7,597 nt of DNA from Parvularculaceae bacterium UBA4496 (GCA_002388885.1 DGNI01000064.1:44354-51950), one strand, 5' to 3'. Shown: positions 1 to 5,976, numbered from the stretch's first letter. Notes: generated by a model not told the origin, from the sequence alone. Translations and numbers: made by a program.

Positions 1-1
1 A

Positions 2-628
2 GACGGTTTCGGTTTCGAGCGTTATGTGGACTACATACTCGATGTCCCGATGTATTTCGTGCGCCGCGATGGAAAATACATCGATGCGGCGGGGCAGTCG
101 TTCCGCGATTTTCTGAAGGGGGAACTTCCCGCCGCGCCGGGCGAGATTCCGACCATGGACGACTGGGATGATCATCTGTCTACGGCGTTTCCCGAAGTGC
201 GGCTGAAAACATTTCTCGAGATGCGCGGCGCTGACGGCGGCCCCTGGGCTCGCATATGTGCGCTGCCCGCATTTTGGGTAGGATTGTTGTATGATGATGA
301 CGCGCTCGCCGCCGCGTGGGACGTGGCGAAGGACTGGACGACGGAAATGCGCGAGCAGTTGCGCGATGACGCCGCAAGATTCGGGTTGAAAGCGGAAGTT
401 GGCGGGCGTTCGGTGCGGGAAGTGGCGCTGGAGGTGTTGGAAATATCAAGAGAGGGTCTTCGGCGCCGCAATCGCATGGGCAACCTCAAGGAAGATGAAA
501 CCACCTATCTCGATCCGCTGGTAAAGATCGCAAAAAGCGGCGTCACCATGGGCGAATATACGGTGCGGATGTTCGACGAAGAACTGAACCGCGACGTCAA
601 GCGCCTGTTTGAAGAGTGTAAATATTAA
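2..628 (+). CDS. gshA: Glutamate-cysteine ligase, C-terminal part (5' end outside window)
   Basis: ATP-dependent ligase joining glutamate and cysteine to gamma-glutamylcysteine, the first and usually rate-limiting step of cytosolic glutathione synthesis. The frame is open from base 2, so the first GTG at 26 is not the start; about 208 C-terminal residues are present, compared with roughly 450 for the whole enzyme. Recognised from the plant/alphaproteobacterial GCS2 type: the first visible residues (GFGFERYVDY, then LDVPMYFV and AAGQSFRDFL), the LKTFLEMRGADGGPW block near local residue 70, the RRRNRMG segment, and an acidic C-terminus ending ECKY. The N-terminal ATP/Mg-binding part is not visible. 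It is followed after 78 bp by yghU on the same strand, a glutathione-using enzyme, so the two may be co-transcribed. I see no terminator in that gap. Family assignment is from remembered sequence patterns, not a search. Confidence 0.88.
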   Translation, partial: DGFGFERYVDYILDVPMYFVRRDGKYIDAAGQSFRDFLKGELPAAPGEIPTMDDWDDHLSTAFPEVRLKTFLEMRGADGGPWARICALPAFWVGLLYDDDALAAAWDVAKDWTTEMREQLRDDAARFGLKAEVGGRSVREVALEVLEISREGLRRRNRMGNLKEDETTYLDPLVKIAKSGVTMGEYTVRMFDEELNRDVKRLFEECKY

Positions 629-706
629 AAGCGCTCACGCATTTGCGACTTTCATATCTTGCTCAGGTCGCCACATGGGGCGCGAAGCAACGAACAGGAA
701 GCATTG

Positions 707-1579
707 ATGATATCGAATGCTGAATATACGCCGCCGAAAGTCTGGGTCTGGGACAAGGAAAGCGGCGGCAACTGGGCGAGCATCAACCGGCCCATCGCCG
801 GCGCCACACATGAAAAAGAATTGCCCGCCGGCAAGCACCCCTTGCAGCTTTATTCGCTCGCGACGCCGAACGGCGTAAAGGTGACGGTGCTGCTTGAGGA
901 GCTTCTGGAAAAAGGCGAGGCGGGTGCGGAATACGACGCCTATCCGATTAGGATTTCCGATGGTGATCAGTTCGGCAGCGGGTTTGTTGAGATCAATCCG
1001 AATTCGAAAATCCCGGCGCTGGTGGACAGATCCGGCGACAACCCGGTGCGGATTTTCGAATCCGGCGCCATTCTTTTGTATCTTGCGGAAAAGTTCGACG
1101 CGTTTTTGCCGTCCGATCCGGCGTTGCGGGCCGAGATGCTGTCATGGCTGTTCTGGCAGATGGGCTCCGCGCCTTATCTCGGCGGCGGGTTCGGACATTT
1201 TTACGCCTATGCGCCGGAAAAATTCGAATATCCGATCAATCGTTTTGCCATGGAAGTAAAACGCCAGCTCGACGTGCTCGATAAGAACCTGATGGATCGC
1301 CGCTTTATGACCGGCGATGATTACACCATCGCCGATATTGCAATCTTCCCGTGGTATGGCGGGCTTGCGCGCGGCGTGCTTTACGATGCGGAGGAGTTTC
1401 TTCAAGTTCGCGAATACAAAAACGTCGTTCGCTGGGCGGAGGAAATCGCCGAGCGCCCTGCCGTGAAACGCGGGCGCATGGTCAACCGCACATTCGGCGA
1501 TCCTGAAACGCAACTGCATGAGCGTCATGACGCAAGCGACTTTGAAACAAAAACGCAAGACAAGATCGCCGCAGAGTGA
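707..1579 (+). CDS. yghU: Glutathione-dependent disulfide-bond oxidoreductase, GST superfamily (YghU type)
   Basis: Cytosolic GST-superfamily protein that, in E. coli YghU, binds two glutathione molecules per active site and reduces disulfides. It has 290 residues, compared with 288 in E. coli, and is alike end to end: an N-terminal extension (KVWVWDKESGG, then INRPIAG, then HPLQLYSL), a thioredoxin-fold domain (~45-130) with TPNG at 53-56, NPNSKIPAL at 97-105 and FESGAI at 117-122, a helical domain with GGGFGHFY and a TIADIAIFPW helix, and the signature tail LHERHDASDFET. The protein contains no cysteine at all, which fits the family's use of bound glutathione instead of a protein thiol. The ATG at 707 is chosen over a TTG at 659: AGGAAG sits at 695-700, and the protein then starts where YghU starts. 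The last 62 bp overlap the next gene. The neighbouring gshA supplies the glutathione pathway. Confidence 0.93.
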   Translation: MISNAEYTPPKVWVWDKESGGNWASINRPIAGATHEKELPAGKHPLQLYSLATPNGVKVTVLLEELLEKGEAGAEYDAYPIRISDGDQFGSGFVEINPNSKIPALVDRSGDNPVRIFESGAILLYLAEKFDAFLPSDPALRAEMLSWLFWQMGSAPYLGGGFGHFYAYAPEKFEYPINRFAMEVKRQLDVLDKNLMDRRFMTGDDYTIADIAIFPWYGGLARGVLYDAEEFLQVREYKNVVRWAEEIAERPAVKRGRMVNRTFGDPETQLHERHDASDFETKTQDKIAAE

Positions 1580-2225
1580 CGGAGAGGGCCTGCTGCGTCT
1601 TGATGTTTTCGGCGATACGTCCGGCGCTTGCGCGGCGCTCGCAAGAAAAGACGCCGTGCTGGCGCGCGCGCTTGACGCTATTGGCGAGCCATACATTCGC
1701 CGCCGGCCCGGCGGGTTCGAGGCGCTCTTCCGCATCATCGTCGAGCAGCAGGTCTCCGTCGCCAGCGCGCAGGCGATCTGGGGGCGTTGTCTCGAAGGTA
1801 TGAGGTCCATGACGCCGGCGGCGGCGCTTCGCCAGGGTGAAGACGGCTTGCGCGGCTTCGGTTTGTCGGGACCGAAAATCCGCTATGTGCTGGCGCTTGC
1901 AAATGACGTCAAAAGCAACCGGCTTGACTTTGATGCGCTCGCGGAAATGAGCGATGAAAACGCCGCGCTGACGCTGCAGAATATCACTGGAATAGGCCCG
2001 TGGACATCGGCGATCTATCTCCTCTTTTGCGAGGGCCGCGTTGATATCTGGCCGCCCGGCGATGTGGCGCTCCTCGGCGCTTATTGCGCCGGGCGCAAGC
2101 GCGGGCCCTATCCCGCGATGAAACAGTTTGACGAAAAAGCGCAAAAATGGGCCCCTTACCGGGGCGTCGCCGCGCATATTCTGTGGACTTACTATGCGCA
2201 TCTGCGCGGCCGCGAGCCGATTTGA
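1518..2225 (+). CDS. DNA-3-methyladenine glycosylase II family protein (HhH-GPD, AlkA-like)
   Basis: Base-excision-repair glycosylase that removes alkylated purines such as 3-methyladenine from DNA. Of 235 residues, ~40 at the N-terminus look unstructured and basic (QKRKTR). The HhH-GPD domain follows, with FRIIVEQQVS at 71-80, the helix-hairpin-helix loop TGIGPWTS at 157-164, and WPPGD at 178-182, whose Asp182 aligns with the catalytic aspartate of AlkA. The C-terminal cysteine cluster of the Fe-S members is absent. It lacks the extra N-terminal domain of E. coli AlkA (282 residues), as is common in alphaproteobacterial versions. The start is uncertain: ATG 1518 or 1527 both lie inside yghU, no good ribosome site is visible, and the next in-frame GTG is already inside the domain. 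Substrate range cannot be read from the sequence. Same strand as yghU, so translational coupling is possible. Confidence 0.88.
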   Translation: MSVMTQATLKQKRKTRSPQSDGEGLLRLDVFGDTSGACAALARKDAVLARALDAIGEPYIRRRPGGFEALFRIIVEQQVSVASAQAIWGRCLEGMRSMTPAAALRQGEDGLRGFGLSGPKIRYVLALANDVKSNRLDFDALAEMSDENAALTLQNITGIGPWTSAIYLLFCEGRVDIWPPGDVALLGAYCAGRKRGPYPAMKQFDEKAQKWAPYRGVAAHILWTYYAHLRGREPI

Positions 2226-2236
2226 CCGCGCGTTTT
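2204..2236 (+). terminator. Weak terminator candidate after the glycosylase gene
   Basis: GCGCGG at 2204-2209 can pair with CCGCGC at 2226-2231, followed by G and four T. The stop codon lies inside the loop. The loop is long (16 nt) and a smaller GGC/GCC pairing competes with it, so this is only a candidate. Confidence 0.25.
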
Positions 2237-2271
2237 AACCCTGTTGCGAAAATATCGCCTATTTGTTCAAA

Positions 2272-2288
2272 ATTCTGTCATGCAGAAT
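2272..2288. repeat. Perfect 6-bp inverted repeat in the intergenic spacer
   Basis: ATTCTG (2272-2277) and CAGAAT (2283-2288) are exact inverted copies around a 5-bp centre, TCATG. There is no T tract after it, so it is more like an operator or a small hairpin than a terminator. It lies 31 bp upstream of a perfect -10 hexamer. What binds it, if anything, is unknown. Confidence 0.4.
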
Positions 2289-2318
2289 CAGCTATAGGAT
2301 TTACCCACAGGGTTTGGT

Positions 2319-2324
2319 TATAAT
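2319..2324 (+). promoter_or_regulatory. Possible -10 element for the HNH gene
   Basis: TATAAT matches the sigma-70 -10 consensus exactly and stands 84 bp before the HNH start codon. No convincing -35 hexamer lies 16-18 bp upstream (AGGATT at 17), so it would be weak or activator-dependent. The rest of the 183-bp spacer (2226-2408) also holds ACCC/GGGT arms at 2303-2313 and a TTGACT at 2377 that has no partner before the start codon. Confidence 0.35.
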
Positions 2325-2408
2325 TCCGGTCCAGCAGGGAGTACCCGCTTTCAGGTTATTGCGTAGGCATTTTGGGTTGACTGATCTTTATGTGCGGAGG
2401 CGGCGCTC

Positions 2409-2975
2409 ATGACCGTCGCGCTGCGCACCCCTGATGCCTGTCCCGCACTTGTGCTGAATGCGGACTTTCGCCCTTTAAGTTATTTTCCGTTATCGTTGTG
2501 GTCGTGGCAGGACGCGCTGAAGGCCGTCTTTCTGGATCGCGTCGATGTCGTCGCGCAATATGACACGAAAGTGCACAGTCCGACTTTCGAAATGCGCCTG
2601 CCGTCAGTGGTGTCCTTGCGCAGTTACGTCAATCATGCGCGCACCCCGGCGTTCACGCGGTTCAATGTTTTCCTGCGCGACAGTTTCACCTGTCAGTATT
2701 GCGGCGGTGCGGCGCGGGATGCGCTGACGTTCGACCATGTCGTTCCGCGTTCGCAGGGAGGGCGCACGACCTGGGAAAACATTGTCGCCGCCTGCAGCGG
2801 TTGCAACATCAAAAAGGGCGGGCGCACGCCGCGCGAAGCAAAGATGTTTCCCGCGCGCGAGCCGGAGCGACCGACCATGTTTGAGTTGAACGAACGCGGC
2901 CGGGCCTTTCCGCCTCATTACCTGCATGAAAGCTGGCAGGATTTTCTGTACTGGGATTCCGAGCTGGAACCTTAA
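2409..2975 (+). CDS. HNH endonuclease-fold protein
   Basis: Small HNH (beta-beta-alpha-metal) protein of 188 residues and a type widespread as a single chromosomal copy in Alphaproteobacteria; its biological target is not known to me. The N-terminal ~85 residues are a family-specific domain (LVLNADFRPLSY, LWSWQDALKAVFLDRV, LPSVVSLRSYV). The nuclease core follows: a structural zinc site, Cys95-x2-Cys98 and Cys129-x2-Cys132; Asp109-His110 in FDHVVPRSQGG; Asn124 in WENI; and Asn133 where the third motif residue falls, making it an H-N-N variant. GGAGG at 2396-2400 stands 8 nt before the ATG, which fixes the start. It has its own spacer upstream and a separate promoter follows downstream, so it is probably a single-gene unit. 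No methylase or other restriction partner is next to it, so a restriction enzyme role is not supported. Confidence 0.87.
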   Translation: MTVALRTPDACPALVLNADFRPLSYFPLSLWSWQDALKAVFLDRVDVVAQYDTKVHSPTFEMRLPSVVSLRSYVNHARTPAFTRFNVFLRDSFTCQYCGGAARDALTFDHVVPRSQGGRTTWENIVAACSGCNIKKGGRTPREAKMFPAREPERPTMFELNERGRAFPPHYLHESWQDFLYWDSELEP

Positions 2976-3006
2976 TCCCTCGTCACTTGTTCGCGATATG
3001 GCCGGT

Positions 3007-3035
3007 TTGTGCTGCGGCGCGCCGTGGCTTATAAT
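3007..3035 (+). promoter_or_regulatory. Sigma-70-like promoter of the M48 protease gene
   Basis: TTGTGC at 3007-3012, a 17-bp spacer, and a perfect TATAAT at 3030-3035. Transcription would start near 3042, leaving a leader of about 32 nt before the ATG at 3074. This also argues against a TTG at 3041 as the start codon. Confidence 0.55.
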
Positions 3036-3073
3036 CCGCTTTGTCGTTTTCGGGATTTCAAGGGGTTCTCCAG

Positions 3074-3859
3074 ATGTCGGAAAAATATCGCGTACTTAAT
3101 CACACGGTTACGATGTCTCGCCGCGAATTCGCCAAGGCGGCGGCGGCAGGCAGTATCGTCGTTCTTGCGCCTGGCTGCGAAACGGTTTCACAGGCGTTTA
3201 CGCCGTCGCGGGACCAGATGGCGCAACTTGCCGGCTCTGCATGGACGGATCTCAAGTCGAAACAGCCCACGACCAACGACACGCGATACACCTCGCGCGT
3301 TCAACGCGTGATGCCGAAAATTATAACCGCTGCGGGTGAAAGTCCGGCCGGATGGGAAGTGGAGGTGTTCGCGTCGAAAGATCTCAACGCATTTGCACTG
3401 CCCGGCGGCAAGATCGGTTTTTACACCGGCATTCTCGACATCATGGAAAACGATGCGCAGATCGCGACAGTGATGGGCCACGAAGTCGCTCATGTGAAAT
3501 TCAACCACGCCGGCCAGCGATACGGCCGTACGGCGGCGGCACAGGCAGGTCTTGGCGTTGCGCAGGTGGCGCTCGGCGACGGTCAGGGATCGCAGGTTGC
3601 GTTGCAGGCGCTGGGGCTCGGCGCGCAATATGGCGTCATCCTGCCGTTTTCGCGCCAGCATGAACTCGAAGCCGACCAGTATGGTCTGCGCTTCATGCAT
3701 CGCGCCGGTTACGACGTCGATCAGGCGGTGCGTTTCTGGGAGCGGATGTCGGCGCAGAAATCTGGCGAGCCGCCGGAAATTCTGGCGACCCACCCGAATG
3801 ATGCGACCCGCATCGCCCGGCTGAAACAGGAAATCGCGGTCCTCAAGGGCGGGGCTTAA
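3074..3859 (+). CDS. M48 family metalloprotease, Tat-exported probable lipoprotein
   Basis: Zinc metalloprotease of 261 residues, of the compact periplasmic M48 type (relatives include Oma1, BepA and LoiP, which act in envelope protein quality control). The zinc site HEVAH is at 136-140, the third ligand is Glu197 in HELEAD, and a conserved THPNDATR follows at 209-216. At the N-terminus SRREFAK (15-21) matches the twin-arginine motif, a hydrophobic stretch follows, then APGC with Cys35 as the probable lipidation site. The -3 residue is Ala rather than the usual Leu, so lipidation is likely but not certain. The ATG at 3074 is chosen because AAGGGG lies 8 nt upstream and a promoter fits; ATG 3113, directly before SRREF, has no ribosome site but gives a more typical short n-region. 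It is probably transcribed alone. The substrate cannot be read from sequence. Confidence 0.9.
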   Translation: MSEKYRVLNHTVTMSRREFAKAAAAGSIVVLAPGCETVSQAFTPSRDQMAQLAGSAWTDLKSKQPTTNDTRYTSRVQRVMPKIITAAGESPAGWEVEVFASKDLNAFALPGGKIGFYTGILDIMENDAQIATVMGHEVAHVKFNHAGQRYGRTAAAQAGLGVAQVALGDGQGSQVALQALGLGAQYGVILPFSRQHELEADQYGLRFMHRAGYDVDQAVRFWERMSAQKSGEPPEILATHPNDATRIARLKQEIAVLKGGA

Positions 3860-3953
3860 CGCCAGCCTTCCAAGACTCACAACCCACAACCTTCACATGC
3901 GGATCAGAGCAGGCTAATAACGCAGTATAGTATTACGAATCGGAGTAATGACG

Positions 3954-5132
3954 ATGCGGCTTGTCGTAGGCTTTTTGACATCTATTTTTGTCAGCCTTTC
4001 GGGCGTTTTGGCGCAACCTGATCTGGGGCTGGAGTACGGCTCATACGCCGTCGGATTCCGATCCTATCACTTTGTTGACGACAGCCGCGATGTTTGTCCG
4101 GATGAAGTTGAAGCGTGTGAAGTTTCGGGACGTCCATTGCGTGTTTTTCTATGGTATCCGGCAGTCGAAGATACTGGTGCGCCAATGAAGCTGGGCGACC
4201 TTGCTGAGATTGGCGGCAGTCCGACTGAGTATGTCGAGTTTAACGACTTTCAGAACAACAGAATTATCCGCGCATTTTCGGGTCAATTTTTCTTTGAGCA
4301 AGTAGAGGAGGAAAAAACGAAAAAGGCCGAAGCGTTGCGCGCAACCAAGATGAAATCGTCTAAGGCAGGCGAGGATGCGGAAGGAAAGTTCCCGCTTTTA
4401 ATTCACGCTGTCGGCAGCGGCTCTCATCAAATGGAATTCACCTTTTTGTGGGAATACCTGGCGAGCCATGGATATATTGTCGCCGTACCGGGGCAATTTG
4501 GCGAAGATATCACATCAACGGGAGTGCGGTTTGATAATGGCAGCGTTCAAGGTGTTGCTGAAGACTTGCTTTTTGTTGAATCGCAACTTCTGGAAAAGGG
4601 CATTGCAATTGATAAAAACAAGATAGGTTATATGGGGCACAGCTGGGGAAGCGTTCCGGCAGTTTCAGCGAGTCTCCAGCACAAGCAGCACCCTCCGGTC
4701 GTCATGCTTGACGGGTCAGTCAACAATCAGAGAGGCGCCGCTTTTATAAAAGAGTCGCCCATATTTGACGGCGACGGTCGCGATCTGAACATGCTGAATC
4801 TTATGACAACGAGACGGGATGATTTGGATTCGTCAGGCTTGGAGCGGTTTGACCAGGCGTCGATACGCTCATGGCGGGTTCATGATGGATCTCATTTTGA
4901 TTTTCAAAACTGGGGGATCTTAATGAACATTTTTGGAGATACAGGCTCTCCAGCCCTTGGAAAGCGTTCGGTTGAACGCGGCGCCGCCATTGGACTGTCG
5001 GCGATCAGACTGACGAAGGATTTCTTTGATCTAACGCTGCGAGGCGACGAGAAGGCCTTGGAAAATATTGAGCGTGGCTATGATCTGAAGTCAGGCGACA
5101 CCGTTTACGTTGAGCAGCTTCCGGCTAATTGA
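3954..5132 (+). CDS. Secreted alpha/beta hydrolase (PAF-acetylhydrolase/dienelactone-hydrolase-like)
   Basis: 392-residue exported serine hydrolase. Residues 1-20 form a signal peptide with likely cleavage after GVLA. The nucleophile elbow is GHSWG at 228-232 (Ser230), after the KIGYMG strand; Asp253 in VVMLDGS and His314 in DGSHFDF complete a plausible triad. The N-terminal half (VGFRSYHFVDDSR, LRVFLWYPA, FPLLIHAVGSGS) resembles bacterial proteins annotated as platelet-activating-factor acetylhydrolase or dienelactone hydrolase-like. A charged, lysine-rich insert at ~115-145 may be a lid. Cys48 and Cys55 could form a disulfide in the periplasm. Of the two ATGs, 3954 is preferred over 3948, because GGAG at 3942-3945 is 8 nt from the former and only 2 from the latter. 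GC is about 50% in sampled blocks, versus about 65% in sampled blocks of neighbouring genes. It is followed by a terminator and tRNA-His, and no operon partner is visible. The true substrate is unknown. Confidence 0.85.
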   Translation: MRLVVGFLTSIFVSLSGVLAQPDLGLEYGSYAVGFRSYHFVDDSRDVCPDEVEACEVSGRPLRVFLWYPAVEDTGAPMKLGDLAEIGGSPTEYVEFNDFQNNRIIRAFSGQFFFEQVEEEKTKKAEALRATKMKSSKAGEDAEGKFPLLIHAVGSGSHQMEFTFLWEYLASHGYIVAVPGQFGEDITSTGVRFDNGSVQGVAEDLLFVESQLLEKGIAIDKNKIGYMGHSWGSVPAVSASLQHKQHPPVVMLDGSVNNQRGAAFIKESPIFDGDGRDLNMLNLMTTRRDDLDSSGLERFDQASIRSWRVHDGSHFDFQNWGILMNIFGDTGSPALGKRSVERGAAIGLSAIRLTKDFFDLTLRGDEKALENIERGYDLKSGDTVYVEQLPAN

Positions 5133-5149
5133 GCCGGGATTTCAAGGTT
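5119..5149 (+). terminator. Hairpin terminator overlapping the hydrolase stop codon
   Basis: CCGGCT at 5121-5126 pairs with AGCCGG at 5132-5137 around a 5-nt loop, extended by one T-G and one T-A pair. It is followed by TTTCAAGGTTTT. The TGA stop at 5130-5132 lies in the loop and the stem edge. The stem is GC-rich and the U tract is interrupted. It separates the hydrolase from the tRNA gene. Confidence 0.55.
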
Positions 5150-5170
5150 TTAAAAGCAGGAAATTGCGAC

Positions 5171-5199
5171 TTGAAATGCGCTTTATCCGCGCGTAGGTT
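5171..5199 (+). promoter_or_regulatory. Probable promoter of tRNA-His
   Basis: TTGAAA at 5171-5176, a 17-bp spacer and TAGGTT at 5194-5199, followed by a GC-rich stretch (CCGCGCC) at the expected discriminator position. That feature is typical of stable-RNA promoters under stringent control. The start would fall near 5206, about 15 nt before the mature tRNA. The -10 is only a partial match. Confidence 0.45.
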
Positions 5200-5220
5200 C
5201 CGCGCCTTCTCGAGACGGAT

Positions 5221-5297
5221 GCCGCCTTAGCTCAGTTGGTTAGAGCGCTAGATTGTGGATCTAGAGGTCGGTGGTTCGAGACCACCAGGCGGTACCA
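5221..5297 (+). tRNA. tRNA-His (anticodon GTG), CCA encoded
   Basis: Complete 77-nt cloverleaf. The acceptor stem is 5221-5227 with 5287-5293; the D arm is GCTC/GAGC at 5230-5233 and 5243-5246; the anticodon stem is CTAGA/TCTAG around loop TTGTGGA, with anticodon GTG at 5255-5257 (reads CAC and CAT). The variable loop is AGGTC, and the T arm is GGTGG-TTCGAGA-CCACC at 5270-5286. The discriminator is A5294 and CCA is encoded at 5295-5297. Unlike most tRNA-His genes, the base before G1 is T, so no extra 5' G is encoded. The first acceptor pair is G1-U72 and position 73 is A instead of C. This fits the known tRNA-His of a subset of Alphaproteobacteria and is not a defect. The convergent cytochrome gene ends 16 bp further on. 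Confidence 0.97.
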
Positions 5298-5313
5298 TTT
5301 CAACCATCGAGCT

Positions 5314-5964
5314 TTATTGAGGACAATATGCGCCCGCATCGACCCAGGCGGCGGTGAGCGCGCCGAAGGTTTCCTGATCGCCGGGGGCCGGGGTTCGTCC
5401 TTCGCCCGGATGCCACGCCCAGTTGACCAGATGATCGCGGCTGTTGTGCTCGATCAGGTCTTCAAGCGAGCGCCCGCCGTTCAGTTCCCCATTCTTAATC
5501 TGTGAGCAAATTTCTTCGACGCTCGATCCCTGCCAGCCCATGGATTCCGGCGGCAGATGCCAGGGTGATGCGCCGGGGATTGAACCTTCCATGCTGGCGA
5601 ACTCGACATTCTCCTGACCGTGACAGGTCGAACATTCCATGCCGGCAGCGCCGAGGCCCGCAGGTCCGCGAATGACCGGCGGCTCGTGCGCGGTCATAGC
5701 GTCGCCCTGCGTTGGTCCGCCCGATTTCGGATGGCAATTGGCGCAACGCGGGTGAGAGATGACCTTGTTCATTTCGCCAAAGATCGCCGCGGCGCGCTCG
5801 CTCGCGTCCGTTATTCCTGCGAAAGCGGCGGGGGTTTTCAGCCCGTTCACTTCCATCGCATTAGAAGCGGCCGATGACTCGCCGTCTTCTTTTTTGCCGC
5901 ACGCGGCAAGGGCGATTGCTGCCGATGTAACAACCAGAAGCGGGAGAAGTCTGTTCTTGCGCAT
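5314..5964 (-). CDS. Dihaem c-type cytochrome lipoprotein, partner of the molybdenum hydroxylase
   Basis: 216-residue exported haem protein, probably the electron acceptor of the molybdenum hydroxylase encoded just upstream. The N-terminus (MRKNRLLPLL, then hydrophobic VVTSAAIALAAC) is a lipoprotein signal with lipobox LAAC and lipidated Cys22. Two haem-attachment motifs follow: CANCH at 74-78 and CSTCH at 111-115. Two more cysteines, Cys153 and Cys214, lie outside these motifs and could form a disulfide. AAGGAG (complement of 5972-5977) lies a few bases before the ATG and overlaps the upstream stop codon, so the two genes are tightly spaced (12 bp) and surely co-transcribed. Proteins of this kind next to ior-type genes are sometimes annotated simply as an isoquinoline 1-oxidoreductase subunit. 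Maturation would need the general cytochrome c assembly system, which is not in this window. Axial ligands cannot be assigned safely. Confidence 0.85.
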   Translation of the reverse strand: MRKNRLLPLLVVTSAAIALAACGKKEDGESSAASNAMEVNGLKTPAAFAGITDASERAAAIFGEMNKVISHPRCANCHPKSGGPTQGDAMTAHEPPVIRGPAGLGAAGMECSTCHGQENVEFASMEGSIPGASPWHLPPESMGWQGSSVEEICSQIKNGELNGGRSLEDLIEHNSRDHLVNWAWHPGEGRTPAPGDQETFGALTAAWVDAGAYCPQ

Positions 5965-5976
5965 CGTTCTTCTCCT

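Noticed and set aside
26..628. gshA starting at the GTG at 26
   Set aside because: The frame is open upstream to base 2 and those residues match the family, so this GTG is an internal valine codon.
659..706. Longer yghU starting at TTG 659
   Set aside because: The extra 16 residues match nothing in the family, and a ribosome site fits the ATG at 707.
3848..3863. GGCG/CGCC arms at the end of the M48 gene, as a terminator
   Set aside because: A 4-bp stem and no following T run.
3188..3889. 233-codon minus-strand frame over the M48 gene
   Set aside because: The plus-strand frame encodes HEVAH and HELEAD; the antisense product has no recognisable domain.
3051..5147. 13-base exact repeat CGGGATTTCAAGG at 3051-3063 and 5135-5147
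   Set aside because: One such match in a 7.6-kb window is close to chance expectation, and the contexts (protease leader, hydrolase terminator) are unrelated.
5221..5297. tRNA-His as a used attachment site with a duplicated 3' end
   Set aside because: I found no second copy of the tRNA 3' end and no integrase in the window.
5315..5328. TATTG/CAATA hairpin at the cytochrome gene's stop, as a terminator
   Set aside because: Only five pairs, mostly A-T, and no T tract on the minus strand.
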